A DNA stretch of 64,000 bases, taken from Pseudarthrobacter sp. NBSH8 (lineage in GTDB: Bacteria > Actinomycetota > Actinomycetes > Actinomycetales > Micrococcaceae). Of the stretch, positions 9,568-18,660 are shown in pieces. A program made the position numbers and the translations under genes. Position 1 is the first letter of the stretch, and each line of letters opens with the position of its first letter. The notes under the pieces are model-generated. The model saw only the letters and a program-made list of their open reading frames with translations. It did no database searches and had not been told where the DNA came from. Where the stretch lies: assembly GCF_014217545.1 (NCBI RefSeq), contig NZ_CP043178.1, forward strand, positions 3,658,001 through 3,722,000, in the 5' to 3' direction.

Positions 9568-9720
9568 GACGCACTTCCTTCCAAAGGACCACCAGCGTCG
9601 CCGTGACGCCATGGCAAGATTTTAATCAGCATGCTTAGCATCTGGCAAGGATTCGATTTACGATTAAATAGTGAGCCGCAGGCAGCCCGCCGGCGGCAAC
9701 CAACCTGAGGAAGTGACACT

Positions 9721-9894
9721 GTGGGTTTGGACGACAAGATCGAGAACACCGCCGAGAAGCTTGGCGGCAAGGGCAAGGAAGTAGCCGGCGAAGCCAAAGG
9801 CGATCCGGGCCTGAAAGCCGAAGGCAAGGGCGACCAGGCCAAGGCAGACCTGAAACAGGCCGGCGAGAAGGTCAAAGACGCCTTCAAGAAGTAA
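9721..9894 (+). CDS. CsbD family stress protein
   Basis: 57 aa from GTG with GAGG 10 nt upstream. Very charged, Lys/Glu/Gly-rich sequence (MGLDDKIENTAEKLGGKGKE; GDQAKADLKQAGEKVKDAF) typical of CsbD-like small hydrophilic proteins. In Bacillus, CsbD is a sigma-B dependent general stress protein; the molecular role is unknown. Starts 153 bp from the divergent GlsB-type gene. Confidence 0.9.
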   Translation: MGLDDKIENTAEKLGGKGKEVAGEAKGDPGLKAEGKGDQAKADLKQAGEKVKDAFKK

Positions 9895-10003
9895 TCCACC
9901 TCAAACCGGGAAAGGTGCAGCGCGAACACGCGCGGTACCCTTCCCGCGTTGACCGTCCTGATCCCGCGCGTGGACATCCTCAGCCTGCTCCATCCTGTGG
10001 GTG

Positions 10004-10699
10004 CTATTGGCCGAGCAGGGAAACGGCATGGGCGATGACGAGCGCCAGCAGCACGAAGCCGCCGAAGGCTTCGAGGCCCATGAGTGATTTTGCCCGGGCA
10101 GAGAGGGGCATCGTGTCCGTTGGGCTGAAGGCCATGGAATTAGAGAGCGAGAAGTAGACGTAGTCAATGAACGACGCCGTCCAGCCGCTCTTTGCCGAAG
10201 ACCTGGCGGCAACTTCCTTGACGGCGTCGTGGTCTTCATCCTGGGGGAACCGGAAGTCTGCCTGGGGCAGCTCTTGGCGCGTGGTGTGCCGGCGGGACAC
10301 AGGGCCGCCCCTGTCCAGTTCCCAATAGACCAGCGCAAAGGCGATGACGTTCGTTACCCATACCTGAAGTGTGGCGAGCAGAAGGTTTGGGCCGTCAGTG
10401 TTGTTAGGTCCTGCGAGGGCGATGACCAGCTGCACCAGGGCGGCCTCATTCGCTACGACCAGCAGCAGTGCCTGGCCTACGGAAAGATACCTCGACCAGC
10501 GTGTTTGGCGCGTGAGACGGCGGGGATTCAGGACAACAAGCGGGATCAGGAGGCCCAGCCCAACGATGACCACCGCGTAGCGAACGCCCTCCAGGAATGC
10601 TGTGGGCAATGTCGCGTACAGGCTCAGGGCAACGAGCAGGCCAACGACGGCAGGCCAGCGGTGCTCAGCGTGGGCCTGTTGTCCGTTGTGGGTCGTCAT
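10004..10699 (-). CDS. DUF1345-like integral membrane protein
   Basis: 231 aa from ATG at 10699. About five or six hydrophobic segments, ending in a segment with YFSLSNSMAFSPTDTMPLS followed by a final membrane helix, as in DUF1345 or ion-channel-like proteins. No good ribosome binding site precedes the chosen start, so it could be leaderless; upstream in-frame codons encode an Arg-rich stretch unlikely to be real. Function unknown. It lies downstream of glutaminase on the same strand, 86 bp away. Confidence 0.7.
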   Translation of the reverse strand: MTTHNGQQAHAEHRWPAVVGLLVALSLYATLPTAFLEGVRYAVVIVGLGLLIPLVVLNPRRLTRQTRWSRYLSVGQALLLVVANEAALVQLVIALAGPNNTDGPNLLLATLQVWVTNVIAFALVYWELDRGGPVSRRHTTRQELPQADFRFPQDEDHDAVKEVAARSSAKSGWTASFIDYVYFSLSNSMAFSPTDTMPLSARAKSLMGLEAFGGFVLLALVIAHAVSLLGQ

Positions 10700-10785
10700 A
10701 ATCAGGAGTGTAGGCACGGCTCCGCACAACATTTGTTCCGACTCACCGTACGTACGTCGTGCCGCGTTGCACAGCACCGGCCAGG

Positions 10786-11718
10786 TCAGAAAACGGACCA
10801 GCCGGTGCGGTCGGAAAGGTCGGCGAGAGCCGCGGTGCCGGCCTGGGAGTTTCCTTTGGCGTCCAGCCGCGGGCTCCAGACACAAATGGCGCAAACACCT
10901 GGAACGATCACCAGGATCCCGCCGCCCACACCGCTTTTTCCGGGAAGGCCCACGCGGTACGCGAATTCGCCGGCGGCGTCGTACATCCCGCACGTCAGCA
11001 TGATGGAGCCGATGCGTTTCGCGTCGCTGGGGGACAGCACACTTCCGAGCGCTCCCCGGCCGTCGCGGGCGAGGAAGAGTCCGGCTTTGGCGACTTCAAC
11101 GCAGGTCATCATGATGGAGCATTGGCGGACGTAGTTTTCCACCACTGACTCCGCGGACTGCCTCAGGTTGCCGAAGCCCTTCAGGAAGTGCGCCAACGCC
11201 AGGTTGCGGCTGCTGCTGGATAACTCGCTGGCTGCGGCGGCCTCATCGATGAGGGGCCCTGGGCTGCCGGCCTGGTCGGTGAGAAACCGCAACACCTGCG
11301 TGGCGGCGTCGGACGTTTCTTCCATCAGATGATCGGTTACCACCAGGGCACCGGCGTTGATGAAAGGGTTCCGCGGGATGCCGTGCTCCAGTTCCAGCTG
11401 GACCAGAGAGTTAAACGAGGTGCCGGACGGTTCGCGCAGCACGCGGGACCACAGCGATCCGGAACTGTCGCCTCGAAGCGCCATTGCCAGTGTGAACACC
11501 TTGGAGATGCTCTGGATGGAAAAGGGGACGTCGGCATCGCCGGAACGGAACACCCTTCCGGAAGTGGTGGCGACGGCGATCCCGAACCTGTCGAAGGGTA
11601 CCGCTGCCAGGAGTGGGATGTTGGCCGGGACAGCACCGGTTTCCTGCTGTGGCCTGTGGCTGCGGACGATGTCGTCCAGTATCCGGTCCAACGGTGGTGC
11701 TTTGAGTGCTGTGGTCAT
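10786..11718 (-). CDS. glsA: Glutaminase
   Basis: 310 aa, normal length for bacterial GlsA. It hydrolyses L-glutamine to glutamate and ammonia in the cytoplasm. The serine-dependent glutaminase motif SISK (nucleophile Ser70, Lys73), NAGALV, and the glycine-rich GKSGVGGGI near the end are all present. The ATG overlaps the stop of the upstream PucR gene by 4 bp, so regulator and enzyme form one translationally coupled unit, suggesting glutamine or purine-nitrogen control. Confidence 0.95.
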   Translation of the reverse strand: MTTALKAPPLDRILDDIVRSHRPQQETGAVPANIPLLAAVPFDRFGIAVATTSGRVFRSGDADVPFSIQSISKVFTLAMALRGDSSGSLWSRVLREPSGTSFNSLVQLELEHGIPRNPFINAGALVVTDHLMEETSDAATQVLRFLTDQAGSPGPLIDEAAAASELSSSSRNLALAHFLKGFGNLRQSAESVVENYVRQCSIMMTCVEVAKAGLFLARDGRGALGSVLSPSDAKRIGSIMLTCGMYDAAGEFAYRVGLPGKSGVGGGILVIVPGVCAICVWSPRLDAKGNSQAGTAALADLSDRTGWSVF

Positions 11719-13313
11719 TTCCTGCCCAGTTGTTCTTTAGGTGTGCCGGCCCATTCCTGGACATGGAGCAGGGCCACCAGCGAGTCCCGCGGGTTGCCGA
11801 AGTTCAGGCCGGTCGCCCGGGATGCCTTGCTGATCCGGTAATAGACGGTGTTCTTGTGCAGCCCCATCCGGCTGGCGCATTCGGCAACATCGAGCGAGGC
11901 TTCAAAGTACGCGTGCAGGGTTTCCGCGAGTTCGGCATCCTGCCGCAGCAGTGCGGAAAGACTGCGGTGGCGGAACGTCGAGGACGTGAAATTCTGGACC
12001 GCCTCGCGGAAGAGAATCTCTCCTTCGAAGTCGTCCACCGTGGCAACGTCCCTGTCCGGAGACGTGCCCACACAACTCAACAGGGCCTCGGTGATTTGGG
12101 TGGTTGAGTGCAGGGACAGCAGGTCCGGGACTACCGGACCGACGGCTGCGAACGGGTTGATGCCGAGGTGCTTAACGGCATCCCGGACGATGGACTCGGC
12201 CAGGCTCCGCAGCCCGGGCTCCGCGGCGGTTGACTGCAGGCCAGGAACAATGACGGCCGTGTCACCCTTGAACTGGCCCACGACGGCGGACGCTTTGTAG
12301 GCGGCTGCGTGGATGGATGCCAGATTGGCGAGTTCGCCGTGCTTGAGTGCTGCGTCGTCGGCTTGGGCTTCGGAGTCGGGCATACCTATCAGGATCAATG
12401 CGGCCGGGCGCTCAGCGGAGATCTTCTCGCTGTAAGCACTGGCAGCGGCTTCCGCCGAACCTGACAGGATCCGCACAACGCGATCCTCGCGCATGTGCAC
12501 AGACTGCTGGTTGCGGTGTCGGATCAGCTCCGCGGAGGCCCGGGCAACAGATCCTTTCAGCACATGGTCAATGTCGGGGCCGAAGCCGTCCCCGGTTTCC
12601 TGCAGCCAGATGTAGCCCATGATCCGGTCCCCGGCGAACAGTGTGACGGCCACCCGTTCCCGCAGCCCGTCCTGGGGCCGGGCCGGTACCCGCACCGGCA
12701 GCCGGGTCCTATGCAGTTCACGGTAGGCGCCCAGGTCCTTCAGCAGCAGCTCGTATTTACGCGGACCCCGCCGGGCCAGGATGGAGGCCTTGCGCAGTTC
12801 GTCGATGTCGTTCGAAACGGTGGAGTATGCCAGAACCTTGTTGGCGGCGTCTTCGATGACCACGTGGCTGGAGGTGAGCCGGGCGGTGGTCTGGGCGATG
12901 GCAAACAGGTCCTCTTCCAGCAGCGTCAGCACTTCGCTCTGGTAGCTGCGCGGCTGGATGCGGTCCTTGGCAATGGACAGCAGCCTGTCCCAGTCAGCCT
13001 CCGGATCCACCAGGAGCAGGCCAATGCCGGCATCACGGAGCAGTTCCTGGGCTTCGGTGAGCTCTTCGAGCCTTCCCTTGACCGCGACCACCGGCGGAGG
13101 GTTCTTCAGGAGCCGCCGCAACGCGGGCAAAGCCGAGCGGCCGCGGACGCCGATCAGCAGGACAAAGGCCGCGCCGCCGTCGGACGTTTCATCATCCGCA
13201 TCCACTATCAGGAGCCGTTCGATCGCAGAGCTGGCGGCGGCAGGCCGGAGGATGAGGCTGGCGAAACCCAGAGGGAGGTCCGAGAGAATATCGTCCACCG
13301 TAACCGCTGCCAT
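11715..13313 (-). CDS. PucR family transcriptional regulator
   Basis: 532 aa. The N-terminal region (about 10-120) is a PucR-type sensory domain, the middle part is GGDEF-like/CdaR type, and the C-terminus carries the PucR helix-turn-helix (LDVAECASRMGLHKNTVYYR). The start ATG has AGAAGGA upstream. Family members usually activate purine, amino-acid or nitrogen catabolism genes. Operon with glsA, which it probably regulates. Confidence 0.93.
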   Translation of the reverse strand: MAAVTVDDILSDLPLGFASLILRPAAASSAIERLLIVDADDETSDGGAAFVLLIGVRGRSALPALRRLLKNPPPVVAVKGRLEELTEAQELLRDAGIGLLLVDPEADWDRLLSIAKDRIQPRSYQSEVLTLLEEDLFAIAQTTARLTSSHVVIEDAANKVLAYSTVSNDIDELRKASILARRGPRKYELLLKDLGAYRELHRTRLPVRVPARPQDGLRERVAVTLFAGDRIMGYIWLQETGDGFGPDIDHVLKGSVARASAELIRHRNQQSVHMREDRVVRILSGSAEAAASAYSEKISAERPAALILIGMPDSEAQADDAALKHGELANLASIHAAAYKASAVVGQFKGDTAVIVPGLQSTAAEPGLRSLAESIVRDAVKHLGINPFAAVGPVVPDLLSLHSTTQITEALLSCVGTSPDRDVATVDDFEGEILFREAVQNFTSSTFRHRSLSALLRQDAELAETLHAYFEASLDVAECASRMGLHKNTVYYRISKASRATGLNFGNPRDSLVALLHVQEWAGTPKEQLGRK

Positions 13314-13593
13314 GTGTTTCCTTCTGCCTCGCTCTGGCCGGACGGCTCTGTCCGGTCACTTCATGCTATCGAGGCACGCTCCCCCAAAATATGGAAGGGA
13401 ACCCAAATGGAGTGGCAGCTTTTCGGTTGGCGGACCAAGTTTCTACGGCGCCTTGCCCTGGATGATCTGTTGCCAGCTGCTGACCCCTGACCGCCCGCCG
13501 TTGTGTGTGCTGGGACACAGAAGCACGGCCGGGGCCTTGCTACGCTGGGGCAGAAGTCGGCGGAACCTTCCGCCGTCGCTGAAAGGTGCACCT

Positions 13594-14103
13594 GTGAAAA
13601 AGCCGCTTCTGTCCATTGCGTTGGCGGGAGTCCTGGTTGCCCTGGGCGCCTCGTCGTGCGCCGCACCAGGCAGCACCAGCTCCGGCTCGTCCGCCGCCGA
13701 CGAAACCACCGCAGCGCAGGCCACTTCCCCGGCGAGCGCACCGTCCGCAGCGGCGCCCGACACGGCGCCGGCAGCGGCAAGTGCCGGACAAGCGGGCAGC
13801 TTCACCACCTACACCCCCGAGGCTGTATCTTCGGCGTCGGAGACGGAGAAGGTCGTCCTGTTCTTCCACGCCACCTGGTGCTCCACCTGCAAGCTGCTCG
13901 CCTCCGACATCGAGGCAAATGCCGCCAGCATCCCCGCCGGCGTCAAAATCCTTAAAGTGGACTACGACTCCGAGACCGCGCTCAAACAAAAATACGGCGT
14001 GACCCTCCAACACACCCTCGTGCAGGTGAAGCCGGACGGCTCGCAGATCGCCAAGTGGAGCCTGAGCCGGGATCTGAATGCTCTTGTCAAGGAGATCCGC
14101 TAG
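13594..14103 (+). CDS. Thioredoxin-fold lipoprotein
   Basis: 169 aa from GTG with GAAAGG upstream. A lipoprotein-type signal ends at Cys about residue 22 (VALGASSC), followed by a low-complexity Ser/Ala/Pro tether to about residue 68 and a thioredoxin domain with the redox motif WCSTCK. It should be anchored to the outer face of the membrane and reduce or oxidise extracytoplasmic thiols. The ccdA-like gene begins 15 bp downstream and is the expected electron donor. Confidence 0.88.
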   Translation: MKKPLLSIALAGVLVALGASSCAAPGSTSSGSSAADETTAAQATSPASAPSAAAPDTAPAAASAGQAGSFTTYTPEAVSSASETEKVVLFFHATWCSTCKLLASDIEANAASIPAGVKILKVDYDSETALKQKYGVTLQHTLVQVKPDGSQIAKWSLSRDLNALVKEIR

Positions 14104-14118
14104 CGCCGGCGGTACGTC

Positions 14119-14931
14119 ATGGAACTCCTGCCGCTCGCGTTCCTCGCCGGCATCCTCACCGTCCTCTCCCCCTGTGTCCTGCCGCTGCTGCCGGTGGTCC
14201 TCGCCGGTTCCGCTGCCGAGTCGAACCGCCGGGCGCCATACATCATCATCGCCAGCCTGGCCGTCTCAGTGGTGCTTTTCACCCTGCTGATCAAGGCCAC
14301 CACCGTGCTGCTGGGGGTGCCCAGTGACGCGTGGCTGATTATCTCCGGGGCCCTGGTGGCGTTCATCGGAGCATCGCTCGCCTTCCCCCGGGCCTGGGAC
14401 TGGATCTCGGAACGGCTCAAACTGCAGGAAGCGTCCGGCCGGCTGTCCGCGGGCACAGCTTCGCGCAGCGGGACTTCCCGCAGCGTTCTTCTCGGGTTCT
14501 CCCTTGGCCCTGCTTTTACCAGCTGCAGCCCCACCTACGGGCTGATCCTCGCCGTCGTCCTCCCATCCAACTTCACCGTCGGCCTCAGCAACCTCGCCGC
14601 CTATACGCTGGGCCTGGCGGCTGTCCTGCTGTTCGTGGCCCTTGGCGGACGCAAAGTGACCAAACGCCTGGGATGGGCCACAAACCCCCAGGGCACGTTT
14701 CGCCGAGGCCTCGGCGTCTTCCTGATCCTGGTGGGGCTGCTGATCGCCTCCGGGCAGGTCCGCGCCGTCGAAACCTGGCTGATCGAGAACGGGTTCCTGG
14801 GCACCGTGTCACTGGAACAGAGCTTCCTCGACTCGTCACCGGACCACCAGGACCAGTTGGGCGGCCGGGGCCAGCAAGGCGTGGCCGGTGGCCCGGACGC
14901 CGCGGTGGTCTACGGCCCGCGGACGGGGTAG
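14119..14931 (+). CDS. ccdA: CcdA/DsbD-type thiol-disulfide transmembrane protein
   Basis: 270 aa with six predicted membrane helices and the two family cysteine motifs LSPCVLPLLP (first helix) and GPAFTSCSPTYG (fourth helix region). It carries electrons from cytoplasmic thioredoxin across the membrane. The hydrophilic tail of about 40 residues is rich in Gly/Gln. Co-oriented and 15 bp behind the lipoprotein thioredoxin. No cytochrome c biogenesis genes (resB/resC) are nearby, so the target may be other secreted thiol proteins. Confidence 0.9.
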   Translation: MELLPLAFLAGILTVLSPCVLPLLPVVLAGSAAESNRRAPYIIIASLAVSVVLFTLLIKATTVLLGVPSDAWLIISGALVAFIGASLAFPRAWDWISERLKLQEASGRLSAGTASRSGTSRSVLLGFSLGPAFTSCSPTYGLILAVVLPSNFTVGLSNLAAYTLGLAAVLLFVALGGRKVTKRLGWATNPQGTFRRGLGVFLILVGLLIASGQVRAVETWLIENGFLGTVSLEQSFLDSSPDHQDQLGGRGQQGVAGGPDAAVVYGPRTG

Positions 14932-14952
14932 GGCGGCGGGTCAAAACCCCTG

Positions 14953-15843
14953 CTACGGCACCAACTGCCCGGCTGCCAGGTGATCCCCGATGTTCGCGGG
15001 AGCTGACGGCACCGAAGGCAAACGTTGGAACGCCATCCGGTAACCCACTCCACGCACGGTCTCGATCCAACGCGGAGACCGGGAACTGTCACCGAGCCGC
15101 TTGCGAAGGTTGCCGAGGTGGACTTCGACGGCGCGCTCCTCTCCGGCAGTAACGAAAGAGCCGGTGTTGTACGGCTCATTCCGGAGCCGGCGGACCAGGT
15201 CCGCCTTGGTCTGCACCACTCGTCCGTTCTCCATCAGGACAAGAAGAAGATCAAACTGCGTACGCGTCAAATCCAACGGCACCCCGTGGATGGCAGTGGA
15301 CCGTGTGCCTTCGTGCAGGGTCAGGCCATTGTGCTCAAAATCGCACAGGAGGGCCGCACCGGTGTGGGCAAGTGAAGCGTCGGGGACGGAGGCGGGCACA
15401 GCTTGAGGCGCGCGTTGCTGCACCGCCTGCGGAGGGTGAGCCGGGGCCGTGACGCCCGCCGTGGAATTCCGCGAGCGCGGGCGCCGGAGCATGGCCGCGA
15501 TCCGGGCACGCAGCTCCCGCGGACGGAACGGTTTGGTGAGATAGTCGTCTGCGCCGGCCTCGAAGCCCATCAGCGCATCGGCCTCCTCCACCCTGCCCGA
15601 GACGATGATGAGGTACGCGTCGCTGAACGTGCGGATCCGGCGCGCGGCTTCGATCCCGTCAAAATCCGGGAGGCCAACGTCCATGGTCACAATGACGGGG
15701 TCGTGCTCCCGCACAGTCTCCACGCCTTCCATCCCCGAGGACGTTGCAAAGACGGCAAAGCCAGACTGCTGGAGCACCTCTTTGAGGGATTCCCTGACGT
15801 CGTCGTCGTCTTCGACCACAACTGCGATGCCCCGCTCTACCAT
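14953..15843 (-). CDS. OmpR-family response regulator (orphan)
   Basis: 296 aa. The receiver domain (about 5-120) has acidic pocket EDDDD, phospho-acceptor Asp55 in TMDVGLPDFDG and the KPF lysine. A Pro/Ala-rich linker follows. The C-terminal winged helix (about 195-280) contains LTRTQFDLLLVLMENGRVV and WIETVRGVGYRM. The ATG at 15843 has GGGGAG upstream; longer frames are not supported. No histidine kinase is adjacent, so its partner is elsewhere. It converges on ccdA. Confidence 0.9.
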   Translation of the reverse strand: MVERGIAVVVEDDDDVRESLKEVLQQSGFAVFATSSGMEGVETVREHDPVIVTMDVGLPDFDGIEAARRIRTFSDAYLIIVSGRVEEADALMGFEAGADDYLTKPFRPRELRARIAAMLRRPRSRNSTAGVTAPAHPPQAVQQRAPQAVPASVPDASLAHTGAALLCDFEHNGLTLHEGTRSTAIHGVPLDLTRTQFDLLLVLMENGRVVQTKADLVRRLRNEPYNTGSFVTAGEERAVEVHLGNLRKRLGDSSRSPRWIETVRGVGYRMAFQRLPSVPSAPANIGDHLAAGQLVP

Positions 15844-16265
15844 CCATGCTCCCCATGAAATTTTCGCTGCTGCGTCCACGCCGGATTCGCCCCTTAGCGG
15901 AGACCCGCGACGTGCCGGACAGAGCCAGCATGTCGCTGCGCCCTTGGAATTGTTCCCCGGCAAACCCTCCAAGCTATTCCATGTGCAATTCGTTGTCACT
16001 AGCCATGCGGATTGGCTTTTCAATAACGATTAACGATATCGCGCAGAATATTGAGCCTACACACAGCCGTTGCCTTCTTTTCGGAATTGAGGACACCTTG
16101 CCCAATTCTTGAGCTTGAGCAAATACTGTGCATTTCTTGATTAGTTGATTTACACCAGGCCCTCCGCCGGGGGCTATTGCTTTCTGTGACTGATGTGACT
16201 GATGATCATCGTGTGCTCAAAGGGGGCGCAGGATTCTCACTAAGAACGAGACATCAGGGGCACGC
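15844..16265. other. AT-richer divergent intergenic region
   Basis: 422 bp between the divergent response regulator and GH16-like genes, noticeably richer in A/T than its surroundings. It holds a tandem 9-bp repeat (GTGACTGAT twice, 16186-16203) and a partial repeat AACGATT-AACGATA near 16025. These could be regulator sites; no gene was seen. Confidence 0.5.
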
Positions 16266-17351
16266 ATGGCTTCTTTTCGGTTACCCGTTTCAGGTTCCGC
16301 CCGTCCGCTCAGGCCGCTGGCTATGCTGGCGGCCGCGGGCTTGGCATTGCTGGCGAGCATGCCAGCCGCGCAAGCAGCGGACGCCACTTCCCCCGATCCC
16401 GGCCCCGCCGGAAGCTTCTCCTGGAAGGGCTTCAACTGGGAAAAGCGCTTCTGGGGCGGGGCTCCGCACTACAACGGGCTTTTTGCCGCAGCGAACGTCG
16501 TCAATCCGGACTCCAACGGGCATGTCACGCTGAAGCTAACCAACCCTTCCGGAGACGCGCCGGTGGGGGCTGAATTCCAGTCCACCCGCAAAGGGTTCGG
16601 CTATGGCACCTACAGCACCACGGTGGAGAAAAACCTCAGTCTGCTGCAGAAGGAAGTGGTGTGGGGGTGCCTGTTCACCTACGATCCAATCGCCGAGCCC
16701 GGCCATAACGAAATCGACCTTTGCGAGGCGTCAGCCTGGGGCGGAGGTGCCGCCTACGGCCAGTCATGGCCGGTCGGACAGGGCCACGGATATTGGTTCG
16801 ACGCCACCAAAGCGCCCGGCGAAGGCAACAACACCGTGGTCTTTGACGTGACGGCCAGCCCCATAACCACCCACCGGATGGTGTGGGAGCCGGGCAATCT
16901 GACCTTTGAAACCTACGCTGGCGAGGGCTTCGCCGGCACCCTCCTGAAGCGGACGGTCCTGCAGGGTTCCACCGTGCCGGTGCCGGCCCAGGAGCAGGTC
17001 CACTTTAACCTCTGGGTCACCGGCGGCGGAGGCGGGGATCCCGCCCACGTAAAACCGGAATCGGTCACGGTCCGGGACTTCTCGTTCGTCCCGGCGGCCT
17101 CAGCCCCGGCTCCAGCGCCTTCCTCGGCCATCAAGCTCTCAGCCACAACTTCCAAGACGAAGGGCGTTAACACCACAACACTGAAGTGGGCCGATGCCAC
17201 GGGCAATTACGTAACGCTCTGGATCAACGGCGTCCAGAAATCCGTATCTAACACCGGCAGCTTTGCCAATCAGTTCAAAGGCGGCAACACCACCACCTAT
17301 AAGGTGTGCGACTCCGCCGGATGCTCCAGCATCCTGAGCGTCGTCACCTGA
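16266..17351 (+). CDS. Secreted GH16-like glycoside hydrolase
   Basis: 361 aa. A Sec signal peptide (charged N-terminus, hydrophobic core about 18-30, cleavage near QAADA) is followed by a jelly-roll domain with FGYGTYSTTVEK and the motif HNEIDLCEA, which fits the GH16 ExDxxE catalytic signature, then TTHRMVWEPGNLTFE. A Pro/Ala linker near residue 280 leads to a C-terminal beta-rich module of about 70 residues with two cysteines, similar to Fn3-like or carbohydrate-binding modules. Likely hydrolyses or remodels a beta-glucan or galactan outside the cell. The next genes, on the other strand, make a polysaccharide-type glycosyltransferase. Confidence 0.75.
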   Translation: MASFRLPVSGSARPLRPLAMLAAAGLALLASMPAAQAADATSPDPGPAGSFSWKGFNWEKRFWGGAPHYNGLFAAANVVNPDSNGHVTLKLTNPSGDAPVGAEFQSTRKGFGYGTYSTTVEKNLSLLQKEVVWGCLFTYDPIAEPGHNEIDLCEASAWGGGAAYGQSWPVGQGHGYWFDATKAPGEGNNTVVFDVTASPITTHRMVWEPGNLTFETYAGEGFAGTLLKRTVLQGSTVPVPAQEQVHFNLWVTGGGGGDPAHVKPESVTVRDFSFVPAASAPAPAPSSAIKLSATTSKTKGVNTTTLKWADATGNYVTLWINGVQKSVSNTGSFANQFKGGNTTTYKVCDSAGCSSILSVVT

Positions 17352-17364
17352 CCACGTCCCGACC

Positions 17365-17413
17365 AAACATATGGCCCAGGTCGTCCGGATTTCCGGATGT
17401 CCTGGGCCTATGT
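17365..17413. terminator. Strong bidirectional hairpin
   Basis: Nested inverted repeat: outer arms AACATA/TATGTT, middle arms GGCCCAGG/CCTGGGCC and inner TCCGGA pair. It lies between the converging GH16-like gene and the 54-aa gene, and a short T-rich stretch (CGTTTGTT) follows on the plus strand. Confidence 0.8.
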
Positions 17414-17440
17414 TCGTTTGTTGGCTCCTGCGACAGAACG

Positions 17441-17605
17441 TTAGGACTTATCGCCTCGGACCGGAACAATCCGTTTGATGGCCAGACCCAATGCCAAGAG
17501 GGCAAAAGCTGCCAGTGCAAACCAGAAAATATCACCCGCACCGGTCATGGCAAGGGTTCCGGAACCCATTCCGGCTGCGGCCGGAGCTGCTGGGTTGTCA
17601 TACAT
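17441..17605 (-). CDS. 54-aa membrane protein with LPXTG-like motif
   Basis: Starts 5 bp after the stop of the GT2 gene. After an Ala/Gly/Pro-rich N-terminus it has LAMTG, a hydrophobic stretch (DIFWFALAAFALLALGLAI) and a positive tail (KRIVPVRGDK), the order of a sortase sorting signal, but no N-terminal secretion signal. The ribosome binding site is weak. It may be a small accessory subunit of the glycosyltransferase or a degenerate anchor peptide. Function unknown. Confidence 0.65.
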   Translation of the reverse strand: MYDNPAAPAAAGMGSGTLAMTGAGDIFWFALAAFALLALGLAIKRIVPVRGDKS

Positions 17606-17610
17606 AGTTG

Positions 17611-18660
17611 TTACCAGGCTTTCTTTTTGTTGAGGGCTGCGTCCAGGTACGCCTTCGCATGGACCACCTGCAGGAACAGGTCGATCACCAGCTCGTACAT
17701 GGTGGCGGCCGCGAGCATGTATTTCCATCCCCGCAGCCGGACCGTGACCACACGTTCGATCACGAAGACACCGGTCACGGCCAGCCAGAACGGCTGAATG
17801 TTCAGCCCGGCCCCCGTGCCCAGTGCAAACGCCACCGTGCCGAAGTAGGCCAGCGTTATCAGGACGCCCACCAAGGCCAGGAGTTGCCGGCCCCAGTATG
17901 GGCGCGTGACCCGGGTCCAGCCGTACTGCACGCAGTTCTCCACTGCTCCGCGCTTCCACCGGAGCCGCTGTGCCCACAGTTCGCGCCAGGTCGGCATCAC
18001 CTCGGTCACCAGCTTGCAGTCAGCGGGCGATTTGATCCGGTACCGCAGGGTCAGCAGGGCAAACGACAGTTCGTTATCCTCGGTCAGGACGGAGGTGTCG
18101 TACACCCCGCCGCGGCCATTGCCCGGCGGCAGTGACCCGTCCAGCCTGGCCGCGATGACATCGCGGAGCGTACGCGCCCGGAACAGGGCCGCGGTGCCCG
18201 TCACCACCAGGCACTTGCCCTTGAGCCGCTTCACGTCGCGGGCATACCGCGCATATTCGTTACGCTGCAGGTGCCCTACGAACCCGCCGCCGTGACCGCC
18301 GCGGAAGACGCCGCCCACGGCGCCCAGCCGGGAATCGCGCCGCAAATGGGCCACGGCCCGTTCCACAAAGTCATGGGCCAGCTGGGAATCGGCGTCCTGG
18401 ATGAGGATCAGGTCTTCGGGCCCGGCGCCAGGCAGGAGCCCGCCCAGGGCGAAGTTCAGGGCACCAGCCTTCTTGTCTGTATTGCCTTCGGTGCGCAGAA
18501 CTTCGGCGCCCTCGGCGAGGGCTATCGCCTCCGTGGCATCAGTGCAGTTATCTGCCACCACGATCACCCTGTCCGGGCGGCGGCTCTGCGACTTTAGGGA
18601 ATTCAGCGTTGCGCCGATACCCGCCGCCTCATTGTGCGCCGGAATCAGGACCGTAATCAC
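17611..18660 (-). CDS. Family 2 glycosyltransferase, processive type
   Basis: 349 aa. GT-A fold with N-terminal TVLIPAHNEAAGIG, the DxD motif in IQDADSQL, the acceptor-site acidic TEDNEL, and QRLRW typical of processive polysaccharide synthases (cellulose, hyaluronan, PNAG type). Three or so hydrophobic segments follow the catalytic domain. It would polymerise or transfer sugars at the inner face of the membrane. It is translated just before the 54-aa LPXTG-like protein. An 18-bp perfect palindrome lies 61 bp upstream of its start. Confidence 0.9.
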   Translation of the reverse strand: MITVLIPAHNEAAGIGATLNSLKSQSRRPDRVIVVADNCTDATEAIALAEGAEVLRTEGNTDKKAGALNFALGGLLPGAGPEDLILIQDADSQLAHDFVERAVAHLRRDSRLGAVGGVFRGGHGGGFVGHLQRNEYARYARDVKRLKGKCLVVTGTAALFRARTLRDVIAARLDGSLPPGNGRGGVYDTSVLTEDNELSFALLTLRYRIKSPADCKLVTEVMPTWRELWAQRLRWKRGAVENCVQYGWTRVTRPYWGRQLLALVGVLITLAYFGTVAFALGTGAGLNIQPFWLAVTGVFVIERVVTVRLRGWKYMLAAATMYELVIDLFLQVVHAKAYLDAALNKKKAW

